Positions 27,094-36,172 are shown, numbered from the stretch's first letter. The stretch: DNA of 64,000 nt from Prevotella sp. BV3P1 (GCF_000479005.1 NZ_AWXC01000037.1:1-64000); one strand, 5' to 3'. Program-made: numbers and translations. Notes: a model not told the origin generated them from the sequence alone.

Positions 27094-28368
27094 TCACAAC
27101 CTTCTGCCTTCCTCCATCGCCTCTTGATAAATCCCCAGATAGCGCTTTGCCACATGTTGTTGCGCATAAGCGGTTTGCACTTTATGGATGCACCGCCTAC
27201 TCAGTTCCGCACCATTCGTATCTTTGTCAAGTATCCACGCGATACCTTCGGCCAACGATGCGGCATCTTTGTAGCGAGCCACATAGCCGTTTTGCAAATG
27301 ATCAATCATCTCGGGAATGCCTCCGACATCAAAACCAACACAGGGTACGCCACATGACATGGCCTCCATGATGGTATTGGGGAGATTTTCTGAGAGCGAA
27401 GGCAGCACAAATACGTCCACTGCATTGTACACGTCCACTATCTTCTTGGTGTCGTTGACATATCCGAGCGAATAAGTTGGCAAGCTAAACGCACCATCCA
27501 ACTCCTCCGCATGGCCGCCCAACATCACCAATCCAACCCTGTCTTTCATATCAGGATGAACCGCTACGAGTTGGTTGCAAGCCTCAATGAGGTACCGAAT
27601 GCCCTTATTCTCGTTCGTTACGCGCTGTGATGCGAACAAAACAAGCTGTTTATCGGCAGGCAACCCCAAGCGCCTGGCAGCCGCTACCTTATCGTTAGGC
27701 GCAAAAAGGTGGGTGTCGATGGGATTCGGAATGACTGTCACCGCATGGTTCTGCAATAGTCCGCTTGCCTTTGCCTGTGCGGCAAGCCAGTTGCTACACG
27801 CCACAAAACGGATGTTGCCCGATGCATATACCTTTTGTTTTCGTTTCCACACCCTGTGCGAGAGGTCGTTTTGTGAACCATGATGGGGTAGGTACATGCA
27901 GTTGCCACACTGCGTTTTAAAGTTCTGGCACGACAGGGTAAGGTGACAAATACCCGTTGCCGGCCACATGTCATGCAGGGTCCATACCACCGGTTTGCCA
28001 CTCTCAAGAATCTTTTGAATATTACGCAACGATAACATTCCTTGGTTGATCCACTCCAAATGAATGATGTCAGCCTCTTGAAATTCGGGCAACGACGTGA
28101 TGTCAGAGCCCACATTGGCCATGTCAACATGGAACAAATGACGCTTACAGAAATGCAAATGGCAAAATATACACCAACGTTCCCATAGAAAATGCAACCT
28201 TTTCAGTGCTTGATGAGGCAACTGCGTAACGGTGAGATGGTCGGTTTCTTTATCCTTTACCAACATCTTGGCCTTGACACCCGACTGGTTCAAGGCCTGC
28301 ATCAATCGGTTGGAAGCCACTGCGGCACCCCCCGTTTTCTCGCTGGTATTCACAATAAGAACGCGCAT
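27094..28368 (-). CDS. Glycosyltransferase family 4 (GT-B) protein
   Basis: The 424-residue protein is a retaining GT-B transferase. The N-terminal half starts MRVLIVNTSEKTGGAAVASNRL, with the glycine-rich acceptor loop. The C-terminal half holds VFVLPSLSENLPNTIMEAMSCGVPCVGFDVGGIPEMI, the donor-binding EX7E-type region of GT4. Cysteines in the middle (CHLTLSCQNFKTQCGNC) are common in this subgroup of Bacteroidetes enzymes. It precedes the GT2 gene on the same strand, suggesting a two-gene unit for a surface glycan. Specific sugars are unknown. Confidence 0.88.
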   Translation of the reverse strand: MRVLIVNTSEKTGGAAVASNRLMQALNQSGVKAKMLVKDKETDHLTVTQLPHQALKRLHFLWERWCIFCHLHFCKRHLFHVDMANVGSDITSLPEFQEADIIHLEWINQGMLSLRNIQKILESGKPVVWTLHDMWPATGICHLTLSCQNFKTQCGNCMYLPHHGSQNDLSHRVWKRKQKVYASGNIRFVACSNWLAAQAKASGLLQNHAVTVIPNPIDTHLFAPNDKVAAARRLGLPADKQLVLFASQRVTNENKGIRYLIEACNQLVAVHPDMKDRVGLVMLGGHAEELDGAFSLPTYSLGYVNDTKKIVDVYNAVDVFVLPSLSENLPNTIMEAMSCGVPCVGFDVGGIPEMIDHLQNGYVARYKDAASLAEGIAWILDKDTNGAELSRRCIHKVQTAYAQQHVAKRYLGIYQEAMEEGRRL

Positions 28369-28622
28369 ATAGGTCGTTTTGATTCTGATGTAAAGGTACG
28401 CTAAATCGGAAACACCAACAAGTATTTCGCCTGTTTTTAGCCCATTTCACCCTTGAACTTGCGTCATTCTTCCCATTTGCATCGTATGTGCGTGGCAAAA
28501 GTGATACATGTTTGTTTATAACGAAAGGGTAGAAGAAGTCTTGTTTTGTATATTGTGTACGGACACAAAATATTGACATAGGTCAAGAAAGAGGCGTTTT
28601 GAACACTAAAATGGCTCACTTA

Positions 28623-28654
28623 TTTGGAACGAGTGGTAAATCTGCCTACCTTTG
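28623..28654 (+). promoter_or_regulatory. Promoter of the candidate small RNA
   Basis: TTTG (28623-28626) and TACCTTTG (28647-28654) are 20 bp apart, or 19 bp if TTGG is taken. It is one of the best promoter matches in the window, and no coding frame follows before a strong terminator. Confidence 0.7.
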
Positions 28655-28659
28655 CAGTA

Positions 28660-28850
28660 CCAAAAAGGTTAATAGATTGTTTAGGTTAGTAGTAATAGAT
28701 TTAGGTTTTTAGTTATTAGGTTTAAGGTAAATTAAACAGATTGTTTAACAGGTAACAATGAAGGCCGTGAGGTTTTCATTTACTGAGAAAGATTTTTAGT
28801 TAAACATACTATACGCTGTAGCTCGTTGAGAGTTGCAGCGTATTTTTTTA
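28660..28850 (+). ncRNA. Candidate structured small RNA, about 190 nt
   Basis: A close-to-consensus promoter and a strong intrinsic terminator bracket about 190 bases without a reading frame of note. The RNA can form a closed domain: GUUUAAC (near 28743) pairs with GUUAAAC (near 28798). Inside it CAG-GUAA pairs with UUACUG and AAUGAAGGCC pairs with GGUUUUCAUU around a GUGA loop. The word GAUUGUUUA occurs twice. Length and architecture would suit a 6S-type RNA, but I cannot confirm a family. miaB has its own promoter downstream, so this is not simply the miaB leader. Exact ends are estimates. Confidence 0.6.
28811..28849 (+). terminator. Intrinsic terminator of the small RNA
   Basis: ATACGCTGTAGCTC (28811-28824) pairs over 14 positions with the segment ending GCAGCGTAT (28830-28843), with two G-U pairs and a five-base loop, followed by seven T residues. 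Confidence 0.85.
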
Positions 28851-28895
28851 TTCTCGCATTTTATGCGTTTCAATCAGCATGTGGAAGAAATTTTG

Positions 28896-28903
28896 TACCT
28901 TTG
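28896..28903 (+). promoter_or_regulatory. -7 promoter box of miaB
   Basis: TACCTTTG lies about 20 bases before the preferred miaB ATG (28923), so the transcript has a short leader and the in-frame ATG at 28833 is excluded. Confidence 0.55.
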
Positions 28904-28922
28904 TAATCCAAAATCAAAGACA

Positions 28923-30272
28923 ATGAAGAAGCTTTATATAGAGACATACGGATGCCAAATGAACGTGGCCGACAGCGAGGTAGTTGCATCGGTCATGCGG
29001 ATGGCGGGGTATGAGATATGCGACAAGGAGGACGAGGCTGACGCCATTTTTCTGAACACATGCAGTGTCAGAGAGAATGCTGAGAACAAGATATACAACC
29101 GACTTGACTCGCTTCACGCAGAGCGAAAGAAGGGCAGAAGCCTGATATTAGGCGTGTTGGGCTGTATGGCCGAACGGGTGAAAGACGATTTGTTGAATAA
29201 CCATCACACCGACTTGGTGTGTGGCCCCGATTCGTATTTGAACCTTCCCGACATGATTGCGCAAGCTGAAACGGGCAACAAAGCAATCGATATAGAACTC
29301 TCGAAGACCGAAACCTATAAGGATGTGGTTCCTCAACGGCTTCTCTTAGGCAAGATAGGAGGCTTTGTAAGTATTATGAGGGGATGCAACAACTTCTGCC
29401 ACTACTGCATCGTACCCTACACAAGAGGTAGAGAAAGGTCAAGAGATGTAGAGAGTATCTTGCGAGAAGTGCGCGACTTGCGCGACAAGCACTACAAGGA
29501 AATTACGCTGTTGGGGCAAAACGTCAATTCTTATTGTTTTACCATTCCCGAACATTTGTCGGCAACAGGCGAAACAATCGCGGCAGAAACCATTGATTTT
29601 CCAAAGCTCTTGCGCCGCGTGGCACACGAAGTTCCCGGCGTACGCATTCGCTTTACCTCGTCGCATCCTAAGGACATGAGCGACGATACGCTGCGCGTAA
29701 TTGCCGAAGAGCCTAATGTTTGCAAGCACATTCACCTGCCGGTGCAGAGCGGCAGCAACAAGATATTGAAGCTGATGAACCGCAAATACACGGTTGAGTG
29801 GTACATGGATCGCATCAATGCCATTCGTCGCATCATTCCAGATTGCGGCGTTTCTACCGACATGTTCGTGGGGTATCATGGCGAAACGGATGAAGACCAC
29901 CAACAATCGCTGGCCTTAATGCGTGCCGTTGGTTACGACTCGGCTTTCATGTTCAAGTATTCCGAGCGTCCAGGCACCTATGCATCGAAGCATTTACCAG
30001 ACGATGTACCCGAAGAAGAGAAGATACAGCGCCTGAACGAGATGATACATCTGCAAACAGAACTAAGCGCCGTCTCCAACAAAAAGGACGAAGGCAAGAC
30101 TTTCGACGTGCTTGTAGAGGGGTTCAGCAAACGCAGCAGAGAGCAACTTTGCGGTAGAACGGAGCAAAACAAGATGGTGGTATTCGACAAAGCAAATCAC
30201 CATATCGGCGAAACCGTGCGCGTGCGCATTGTCGCCAGCACGTCAGCGACGTTGTTTGGAGAGGCGTTATAA
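28923..30272 (+). CDS. miaB: tRNA-2-methylthio-N6-dimethylallyladenosine synthase
   Basis: MiaB is a radical SAM enzyme that adds a methylthio group to i6A37 of tRNAs. The 449-residue protein starts MKKLYIETYGCQMN. It carries the UPF0004 cysteines (Cys11 in GCQMN, then NTCSVREN and LGCMAER) that hold one iron-sulfur cluster, the radical SAM CxxxCxxC at Cys155, Cys159 and Cys162 (RGCNNFCHYC), and a C-terminal TRAM domain. Motifs and length match MiaB rather than RimO or MtaB. A GC-rich hairpin repeat and then a strong terminator follow the stop. Confidence 0.94.
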   Translation: MKKLYIETYGCQMNVADSEVVASVMRMAGYEICDKEDEADAIFLNTCSVRENAENKIYNRLDSLHAERKKGRSLILGVLGCMAERVKDDLLNNHHTDLVCGPDSYLNLPDMIAQAETGNKAIDIELSKTETYKDVVPQRLLLGKIGGFVSIMRGCNNFCHYCIVPYTRGRERSRDVESILREVRDLRDKHYKEITLLGQNVNSYCFTIPEHLSATGETIAAETIDFPKLLRRVAHEVPGVRIRFTSSHPKDMSDDTLRVIAEEPNVCKHIHLPVQSGSNKILKLMNRKYTVEWYMDRINAIRRIIPDCGVSTDMFVGYHGETDEDHQQSLALMRAVGYDSAFMFKYSERPGTYASKHLPDDVPEEEKIQRLNEMIHLQTELSAVSNKKDEGKTFDVLVEGFSKRSREQLCGRTEQNKMVVFDKANHHIGETVRVRIVASTSATLFGEAL

Positions 30273-30280
30273 GAAAGAAA

Positions 30281-30325
30281 GCCTCACCCCCCCGCCCTTC
30301 TCCAAAGGTGAGGGGAGTGATTAGC
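30281..30325 (+). repeat. GC-rich hairpin repeat after miaB
   Basis: It begins GCCTCACCCCCC and ends GAGGGGAGTGATTAGC (30310-30325). The last 16 bases recur exactly, inverted, at 50526-50541 after porV, so both copies have the same orientation relative to the gene they follow. CTCACC and GGTGAG can pair. Confidence 0.7.
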
Positions 30326-30386
30326 TTCATTCATCATCAGCAAGATGATAGCTGACCGTAAACATGACAGTTGCTGTCATTGACTG

Positions 30387-30432
30387 AAAAAGGTGTAGAA
30401 ACGCATGGGATATGCGTGCCTACACCTTTTTT
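30387..30432. terminator. Bidirectional terminator between miaB and cysS
   Basis: AAAAAGGTGTAG (30387-30398) pairs with CTACACCTTTTT (30420-30431), and an inner CGCAT/ATGCG pair extends the hairpin. T and A runs flank it on both strands. The 200 bp from here to the end of cysS hold nothing recognisable. Confidence 0.85.
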
Positions 30433-30631
30433 CATTTGCTTTATTTGTCAAAACCGCGGCGTTCATCTGGTTCGACTTGAGCTGTTGGTTTCTTTCTCCT
30501 TATTCATCATTTAAAACGACTATACTACGACAGTGTGCGTGGGAACATGACGATATTATCATGTATCGGTACGGTGTTTGCCGTGCAAACAATTGTACAT
30601 CTTCAACCAAAGAACCCGATTGGCACCTACC

Positions 30632-32122
30632 TTATCTATTCAGTTTCCACGTCACCCCGTCTTTGGTGTCTTTCACCTCAAATCCATTTTCTGCTAAAGC
30701 GTCGCGTATCTGGTCGCTCGTAGCCCAGTCTTTCTCAGCCTTGGCCTTAGCTCTGAGTGCCAAAACCATGTCAACCACCTTGCCGTAAGCCGCCTCGCGC
30801 GCATCGTTGTCACTTCCCCTCTCGCTCTTAAGACCAAGCAAGTCGAAGGCGAATAGCTGCATCACATCCTTCAGTTCGGTAAGGTCTTCCGCGTTGATGC
30901 TGCCTTTGTGGTCGAGCAGGGAGTTGATGGTGTGACATGCTTCAAACAAGTTACTGATGACGGTTGGTGTCTGCAAGTCATCATTCATCGCCTCATGGCA
31001 CTTCTGCCGTAAAGCCATAACCAGCTGATGGGTAGCCTCATCCGATGTAGGTGCTGTCTGAATGCGCTCCAAGTCGTTGATGCCGTTCATCAAACGCTCC
31101 AACCCTTTCTGACTTGCCTGTAAAGCTTCATTCGAGAAGTCAACAGTACTGCGGTAGTGAGCCGACAGGATGAAGAACCGAATGGTCATGGGCGAATACG
31201 CTTGTTCCAAACCATCGTGCTCGCCTGTAAAGAACTGTTCAAGGGTGATGAAGTTGCCCAAACTCTTTCCCATCTTCTGTCCGTTAATGGTAATCATGTT
31301 GTTGTGCATCCAATAGCGCACCATCTGGTCGCCCTGACTGGCTACGGCTTGTGCAATCTCGCACTCGTGATGCGGGAAAACCAAGTCCATTCCGCCGCCG
31401 TGAATGTCAAAATGATCGCCCAGATACTTACGTCCCATGGCCGTACACTCACAGTGCCAACCGGGAAATCCGTCACTCCACGGACTGGGCCAGCGCATGA
31501 TATGTTCGGGCATGGCGCGCTTCCATAGTGCAAAATCCACTTGGTTGCGCTTCTCGCCTACGCCATCCAACTCACGACTGTTGTTGATGACGTCGTCTAA
31601 GTTGCGTCCCGACAGAATGCCGTAGCGATGGTCTTTATTGTACCTCTCTATGTCGAAATACACCGAACCATTGCTCTCGTAGGCGTAACCATTCGCCATG
31701 ATTTGTTTCACCAGCTCTTCTTGCTCAATGATGTGTCCCGTGGCATGAGGCTCAATGCTGGGAGGCAGCACGTTTAGCGCATCCATGGCCGCATGATATC
31801 GGTTGGTATAGTGCTGCGCAATCTCCATCGGTTCGAGTTGCTCCAAGCGAGCCTTCTTCTCTATCTTGTCATCCCCCTCGTCGGCATCGTGTTCCAAATG
31901 ACCTACGTCCGTGATGTTACGCACATAGCGCACCTTATATCCCAAGTGCTTGAGATAACGGAAAAGGATGTCGAACGTAATGGCCGGGCGCGCATGCCCC
32001 AAGTGAGGATCACCGTAAACCGTGGGGCCACACACATACATACCCACGTTGGGGGCATGCACTGGCTTGAAAAGTTCCTTCCTGCGGGTCAGCGTATTGT
32101 AGACAAAAAGTTTTTGTTCCAT
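30632..32122 (-). CDS. cysS: Cysteinyl-tRNA synthetase
   Basis: This class I synthetase charges tRNA-Cys. The 496-residue protein has zinc ligand Cys31 in YVCGPTVY and the HIGH motif as HLGH at 40-43. Further zinc-site residues lie in [11 protein letters not shown] and [10 protein letters not shown]. The KMSKS loop is written KMGKS (283-287), a conservative variant. The C-terminal DALR domain and a short extra helix domain are present. A promoter is seen at 32150-32179. The gene converges on miaB. Confidence 0.96.
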   Translation of the reverse strand: MEQKLFVYNTLTRRKELFKPVHAPNVGMYVCGPTVYGDPHLGHARPAITFDILFRYLKHLGYKVRYVRNITDVGHLEHDADEGDDKIEKKARLEQLEPMEIAQHYTNRYHAAMDALNVLPPSIEPHATGHIIEQEELVKQIMANGYAYESNGSVYFDIERYNKDHRYGILSGRNLDDVINNSRELDGVGEKRNQVDFALWKRAMPEHIMRWPSPWSDGFPGWHCECTAMGRKYLGDHFDIHGGGMDLVFPHHECEIAQAVASQGDQMVRYWMHNNMITINGQKMGKSLGNFITLEQFFTGEHDGLEQAYSPMTIRFFILSAHYRSTVDFSNEALQASQKGLERLMNGINDLERIQTAPTSDEATHQLVMALRQKCHEAMNDDLQTPTVISNLFEACHTINSLLDHKGSINAEDLTELKDVMQLFAFDLLGLKSERGSDNDAREAAYGKVVDMVLALRAKAKAEKDWATSDQIRDALAENGFEVKDTKDGVTWKLNR

Positions 32123-32149
32123 AAGTCATTCGTGTTGTTATCTATTTGC

Positions 32150-32179
32150 AAAGTTACGACATTTCAGTAAAAGGACAAA
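32150..32179 (-). promoter_or_regulatory. Promoter of cysS
   Basis: On the minus strand TTTG (32179-32176) precedes TAACTTTG (32157-32150) by 18 bp. The start codon lies about 28 bases downstream of the box. Confidence 0.6.
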
Positions 32180-32295
32180 AGAGCGTGAAACAAAAAGACG
32201 AAAAATGAAAAGCCGAGGCCGTTCAACTTTGCATGCTGATGTAAACGAACAGGCAAACAGCAGCATGCTAGCAGCTGTCGTTCGGCGTACCGTCT

Positions 32296-33093
32296 TTAAA
32301 TCACGCCGTACCGTTCGAGCGCGTTCTTCACACCATCTTCGTCCACCGACGTGGTGACGTAGTCGGCCACTTTCTTCAATTCAGGCACTCCATTGCCCAT
32401 CGCTACGCCAACGGCGGCTTGCTTGATGATGGATATGTCATTGCCGCCATCACCAAACGCCATCGTCTCTTCCATCGAGAAGCCCAGGTGACGGGCCATG
32501 GCATGCAGTCCCTGTCCCTTGTCGGCCCATCGTGAAGTGACGTCAGTAAACTCCGGATGCCAACGGCCGGAGAGGCATCCAGTGAGTTTTTGCATGAGTT
32601 CTTCTTCTTGCTGCGGCGTGATGAACGGACTCATTTGCAGGATGGGTTCTTTAAGAATCTCATCGATAGTGACCCCTTGCTCAAAGGCTTTCACTTGCAG
32701 CATGTCCACGAAGATGCGTCGAAACTTCTCGTCCGGCTGGTAAATACACAGGTTCTTTGTACCAACCAGCACGCAGGAAAAATGTCGCAGGGTGGCCTCT
32801 TCCACCATCGTTTCAACATCGTTCGCAGGGATGGCGTGCAGACAAATGTCCTCGTTGTGGGCAAAACAGTAGGCTCCATTGCTCGTGATGTAGCCGTCTA
32901 TCAAATGTTCGATGTCGCCCAGAACGGTGATGAGCGGTGTTGGACGACCCGTAGAGATGTATATTTCCACGCCGTTTGCCTTTGCTCTTTTCAGAGATTC
33001 TGTGGTTGAGGCGGGAATCTTGTGGGTTTTAAAACTCACCAACGTACCGTCGATGTCAAAAAATAAAGCTTTTATTTTGGGTTGTTTCATCAA
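32296..33093 (-). CDS. HAD-superfamily (Cof-type) phosphatase
   Basis: The 265-residue protein belongs to the Cof/YidA class of HAD hydrolases, which dephosphorylate small metabolites such as sugar phosphates or flavin intermediates. Motif I FFDIDGTLVS carries the nucleophile and general acid aspartates. Motif II is ISTGRPT, motif III includes the lysine in the DKGQGL region, and motif IV is AFGDGGNDISII. A C2B-type cap lies between. It is a single gene divergent from pncB. The substrate is not predictable from sequence. Confidence 0.9.
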   Translation of the reverse strand: MMKQPKIKALFFDIDGTLVSFKTHKIPASTTESLKRAKANGVEIYISTGRPTPLITVLGDIEHLIDGYITSNGAYCFAHNEDICLHAIPANDVETMVEEATLRHFSCVLVGTKNLCIYQPDEKFRRIFVDMLQVKAFEQGVTIDEILKEPILQMSPFITPQQEEELMQKLTGCLSGRWHPEFTDVTSRWADKGQGLHAMARHLGFSMEETMAFGDGGNDISIIKQAAVGVAMGNGVPELKKVADYVTTSVDEDGVKNALERYGVI

Positions 33094-33255
33094 AAATCAA
33101 TATTAAACAGTGGGAAAACAGATAACGACACATACCTTTGTTGTAGTTCCATGACCATCTATCTGCAAAGGTACTGCTTTCCAAAAACTATCCGAAAAAT
33201 ATTTCGTTAACATTCAATAATCGACCAACTTACATGATTATTGCAAGGAAAAACG

Positions 33256-33329
33256 TATCTTTGCATAAGATAGGCTGCGCCTCAACAAAGCAAACAGGTT
33301 TCCTTTGCCTTCGGCTTGCACTATCTTTG
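33256..33329 (+). promoter_or_regulatory. Upstream region of pncB with two TATCTTTG boxes in an inverted repeat
   Basis: TATCTTTG occurs at 33256-33263 and 33322-33329. The segment GCATAAGATAGGCTGCG near 33263 is roughly the inverse of CGGCTTGCACTATCTTTGC near 33312. The second box lies 27 bases before the pncB ATG and is the likelier start site. Such a paired layout may place two promoters or an operator around one gene. Confidence 0.5.
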
Positions 33330-33355
33330 CCAAAGACACAACATAAGAAAAAACG

Positions 33356-34576
33356 ATGAAACAGATTATCAGTCACCTCACCGACAACGACGCTTACACC
33401 TTCAGTTGTCAATATTACGTTCTGCAGAAGTATCCTCGTGCAGAGGTTGAGTACACGTTCTTCGACCGCAACCACACCGTTTATCCAAAGGGATTCACCG
33501 CCTTGGTGGAAGAACAACTGGGCTACATGCCGCAAGTTATGATCACCTCGGAGGAGATTGAGTTCATGAAGAAAAAGATGTATTATCTTCCCGAATGGTA
33601 TTTCACCTTCCTTCGCGGCTACCGCTTCAATCCTCACGAGGTCACCGTGTCACAGGATGAGCAGGGACATCTGGACATTACGGTGCGCGGCAAGTGGTAT
33701 TCGGCCATCATGTGGGAGATGCCTGTCCTCTCCATCGTGTCAGAATTGATGCACAACCTGCGTGGAGAGCGTGATGCATACGATCCGAAACGCGAGGCTG
33801 AGCGCACCCGACAGAAAGCGGTTGAGATTCTCAAGAATGGCCTGGTGCTGGGAGATATGGGCACGCGCCGGCGCTTCTCGTTCGATCATCACGACATGGT
33901 GTTGCGCGTGATGAAAGAGGTGTACGAGCAAGGTGGCTACGATGACGACGACGGACACCACCGCTGGTCGGGCAGATTCACCGGAACCAGCAACGTATAC
34001 CTGGCCATGAAGCACCATCTCACGCCCATTGGCACCATGAGTCATCAACTCATCCAGTTTGAGGAGAATGTCAGCGGTGTCTTTGAGTGCAACTTCAACG
34101 TGATGAAAAAGTTCAGTGACGTGTACGATGGCGACAATGGTATCTATCTGTACGACTGCTTCGGCGACAAAGTGTTCTTCAACAACCTGTCCAAGCGCAT
34201 GGCGATGATGTTCGTAGGACTGCGCGTAGATAGTGGCGATGAGAATGAACAGACTGACAAAATCATCGAGAAATACGAGAGTCTGGGCATCAACCCGGCA
34301 ACTAAACAGGTGGTGTACAGCAACGGACTGGACATTGAGAAGGCCATCCGAATACACAAATACGTCAATGGGCGCATGCAAGACAGCTATGGCGTGGGCA
34401 CCTTTCTGACCTGTGACGTAGCGAATGCCGAGCCTATGAACATCGTCGTGAAACTTACGCGCAGCCGAATCACGGAGAAACGCGAATGGCACGATTGTGT
34501 TAAGTTGTCGTGCGACAAGGGCAAAACCACAGGGGATGCTGAAAAGTGCGCCTATCTCTTGCGGCAGATAGGATAG
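33356..34576 (+). CDS. pncB: Nicotinate phosphoribosyltransferase
   Basis: PncB joins nicotinate to PRPP in the NAD salvage pathway, using ATP. The 406-residue protein starts MKQIISHLTDNDAYTFSCQYYVLQKYP, the conserved N-terminal block. It contains TGTSNVYLAMKHHLTPIGTMSHQ, where the phosphorylated histidine lies, and GLRVDSGDE with YSNGLDIEKA near the PRPP site. Length and motif order are those of the PncB subgroup found in Proteobacteria and Bacteroidetes. A hairpin terminator follows at 34611. Confidence 0.94.
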   Translation: MKQIISHLTDNDAYTFSCQYYVLQKYPRAEVEYTFFDRNHTVYPKGFTALVEEQLGYMPQVMITSEEIEFMKKKMYYLPEWYFTFLRGYRFNPHEVTVSQDEQGHLDITVRGKWYSAIMWEMPVLSIVSELMHNLRGERDAYDPKREAERTRQKAVEILKNGLVLGDMGTRRRFSFDHHDMVLRVMKEVYEQGGYDDDDGHHRWSGRFTGTSNVYLAMKHHLTPIGTMSHQLIQFEENVSGVFECNFNVMKKFSDVYDGDNGIYLYDCFGDKVFFNNLSKRMAMMFVGLRVDSGDENEQTDKIIEKYESLGINPATKQVVYSNGLDIEKAIRIHKYVNGRMQDSYGVGTFLTCDVANAEPMNIVVKLTRSRITEKREWHDCVKLSCDKGKTTGDAEKCAYLLRQIG

Positions 34577-34610
34577 TCTTTCTTGCCTGACGAATAATTA
34601 GCCCTATATA

Positions 34611-34646
34611 AAAAAGGTGTATCAAATTGCTGATACATCTTTTTTT
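34611..34646 (+). terminator. Intrinsic terminator of pncB
   Basis: AAAAAGGTGTATCA (34611-34624) pairs with TGATACATCTTTTT (34631-34644) around a six-base loop, followed by more T residues. Confidence 0.85.
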
Positions 34647-34789
34647 GTTTTACGACAGATGACAACTGACATCATTAATTGGTAGCCATTTGAGAAAATC
34701 CTGCGAATTTTTATAAATTCATGATTGTCAGAATGTTATACAACATTAGCGAGTCTGTTCCAGGCATGAAAATACATGGGCATCCAATC

Positions 34790-34877
34790 TCATTGAGTTT
34801 GGCCGCTAAAGTCAATGGGTTTGGGCTCCAAAGTCAATGGGTTTAGCAGGTAAAGTCAATGGGTTTAGAATGCGGGG
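34790..34877. repeat. Array of four 22-bp units (array 2)
   Basis: Units start at 34790, 34812, 34834 and 34856. They open TCATTGAGTTTGG, TCAATGGGTTTGG, TCAATGGGTTTAG and TCAATGGGTTTAG, have a variable middle, and the first three end AAAG. The layout matches array 1 at 8104, but the units within each array resemble each other more than those of the other array. The rest of the 34647-35110 gap shows nothing clear. Confidence 0.85.
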
Positions 34878-35110
34878 GAATATCATGTTTTTTTCAGCTA
34901 AATAGTTATGCGTTTGCAAGTCCACTTTTTTCATCCAAACGCCTGCGAGCATTGAGGGCGAACAAGGTGATTCCTTTCAACCTTGATTTTGGTTGTTGAA
35001 ACCAGCGCAAATACTTGTTTTAAACAGTAATCAACCATTCTTCCAGGAGAGAGCCGTGGCACAATAGGCCGTTTTTTATCCGAACAAACCGATTATTCGG
35101 AAAAATTGTC

Positions 35111-35118
35111 TAATTTTG
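35111..35118 (+). promoter_or_regulatory. -7 promoter box of the SDR/PAP2 gene pair
   Basis: TAATTTTG fits TAnnTTTG and lies 22 bases before the ATG at 35140. This rules out the in-frame TTG at 35116 as a start. Confidence 0.5.
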
Positions 35119-35139
35119 CAGCGTAATTACAATTTTTCA

Positions 35140-36159
35140 ATGAGCATTCTGATCACTGGTGCATCGGGGTTCGTCGGCAGTCATCTTGTTGACGAAGCCT
35201 TACAACGGGGTATGGAGGTTTGGGCGGCTGTCAGGCCATCCAGTTCACGTCGATACCTCCAGGATGAGCGCATTCACTTCATTAAGTTGGACTTTTCATC
35301 GGAAGAGAAATTGGTTCAACAGCTCGAGGGGCATGCATTCGACTATGTCGTTCATGCCGCCGGTGTCACCAAATGTGTTCATCCAGACGATTTTCACCGT
35401 GTCAACACCGAAGGTACCCAGCACTTGGTGAATGCCATTCTGAAGCTGAAGATGCCCATCAAGCGCTTCATCTACATCAGTACGCTGGGTGTGTTTGGTG
35501 CCATCAGGGAACAGAAACCGTTTACCGAAATCAACGAGCACGATACTCCCCTGCCCAACACGGCGTATGGCAAAAGCAAATTGGAGGCCGAACGCTACCT
35601 CGATGCCATCGGGAACGACTTTCCATACATCATTCTTCGGCCGACAGGCATCTACGGTCCACGCGAGAAGGATTATTTCCTGATGGTTAAAAGCATTGCG
35701 CGCCATCTGGATTTCGCAGCCGGATACAGTCGGCAAGACATCACCTTCGTGTACATCCTCGATGTGGTTCAGGCCGTATTTCTGGCCATCGACCGCGGCA
35801 TGAGCGGTCGCAAATACTTCCTCACCGATGGAGGCGTATACCAATCAGACACGTTCAGCGACCTCATCCGCCAAGAGTTGGGCAATCCATGGTGCGTGCG
35901 CCTGAAAGCACCGCTATGGCTCTTGCGCATTATCACGGCGTGTGGTGAACTCGTAGGCAGAAAAACGGGAAAGCCCATTGCACTGAACAACGACAAATAC
36001 AACATACTACGACAACGAAACTGGCGCTGCAACATCGAGCCAACCATGGATGAGCTGGGGTATCATCCACACTACAACTTGGAACAAGGTGTGAAAGAAA
36101 CCGTTAAATGGTATCGCGAGAATCACTGGCTTTCCAGCAAAGCTGCCCCTAAAAACTAA
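35140..36159 (+). CDS. NAD-dependent epimerase/dehydratase-type SDR
   Basis: The 339-residue protein is an extended short-chain dehydrogenase. GASGFVGSH (residues 7-15) binds the dinucleotide and Tyr143-xxx-Lys147 (YGKSK) forms the catalytic pair. The middle and C-terminal parts resemble the 3-beta-hydroxysteroid dehydrogenase-like group more than sugar epimerases. The PAP2-family gene starts 13 bp later, so the two act together. In Bacteroides, an SDR of this general class has been proposed as ceramide reductase in sphingolipid synthesis. That is one possible role here, but it is only an inference; a nucleotide-sugar role is not excluded. Confidence 0.85.
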   Translation: MSILITGASGFVGSHLVDEALQRGMEVWAAVRPSSSRRYLQDERIHFIKLDFSSEEKLVQQLEGHAFDYVVHAAGVTKCVHPDDFHRVNTEGTQHLVNAILKLKMPIKRFIYISTLGVFGAIREQKPFTEINEHDTPLPNTAYGKSKLEAERYLDAIGNDFPYIILRPTGIYGPREKDYFLMVKSIARHLDFAAGYSRQDITFVYILDVVQAVFLAIDRGMSGRKYFLTDGGVYQSDTFSDLIRQELGNPWCVRLKAPLWLLRIITACGELVGRKTGKPIALNNDKYNILRQRNWRCNIEPTMDELGYHPHYNLEQGVKETVKWYRENHWLSSKAAPKN

Positions 36160-36172
36160 TGAACGCATTCTG

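Noticed and set aside
30433-30631. Possible gene between the miaB terminator and cysS
   Set aside because: Only short frames without a start context or recognisable product; treated as empty spacer.
33133-33140. Plus-strand TACCTTTG box before pncB
   Set aside because: It is more than 200 bp from pncB, with two better-placed TATCTTTG boxes in between; chance match likely in AT-rich spacer.
33740-34492. Minus-strand open frame of 250 codons
   Set aside because: Antisense to pncB, whose motifs are complete; no independent support.
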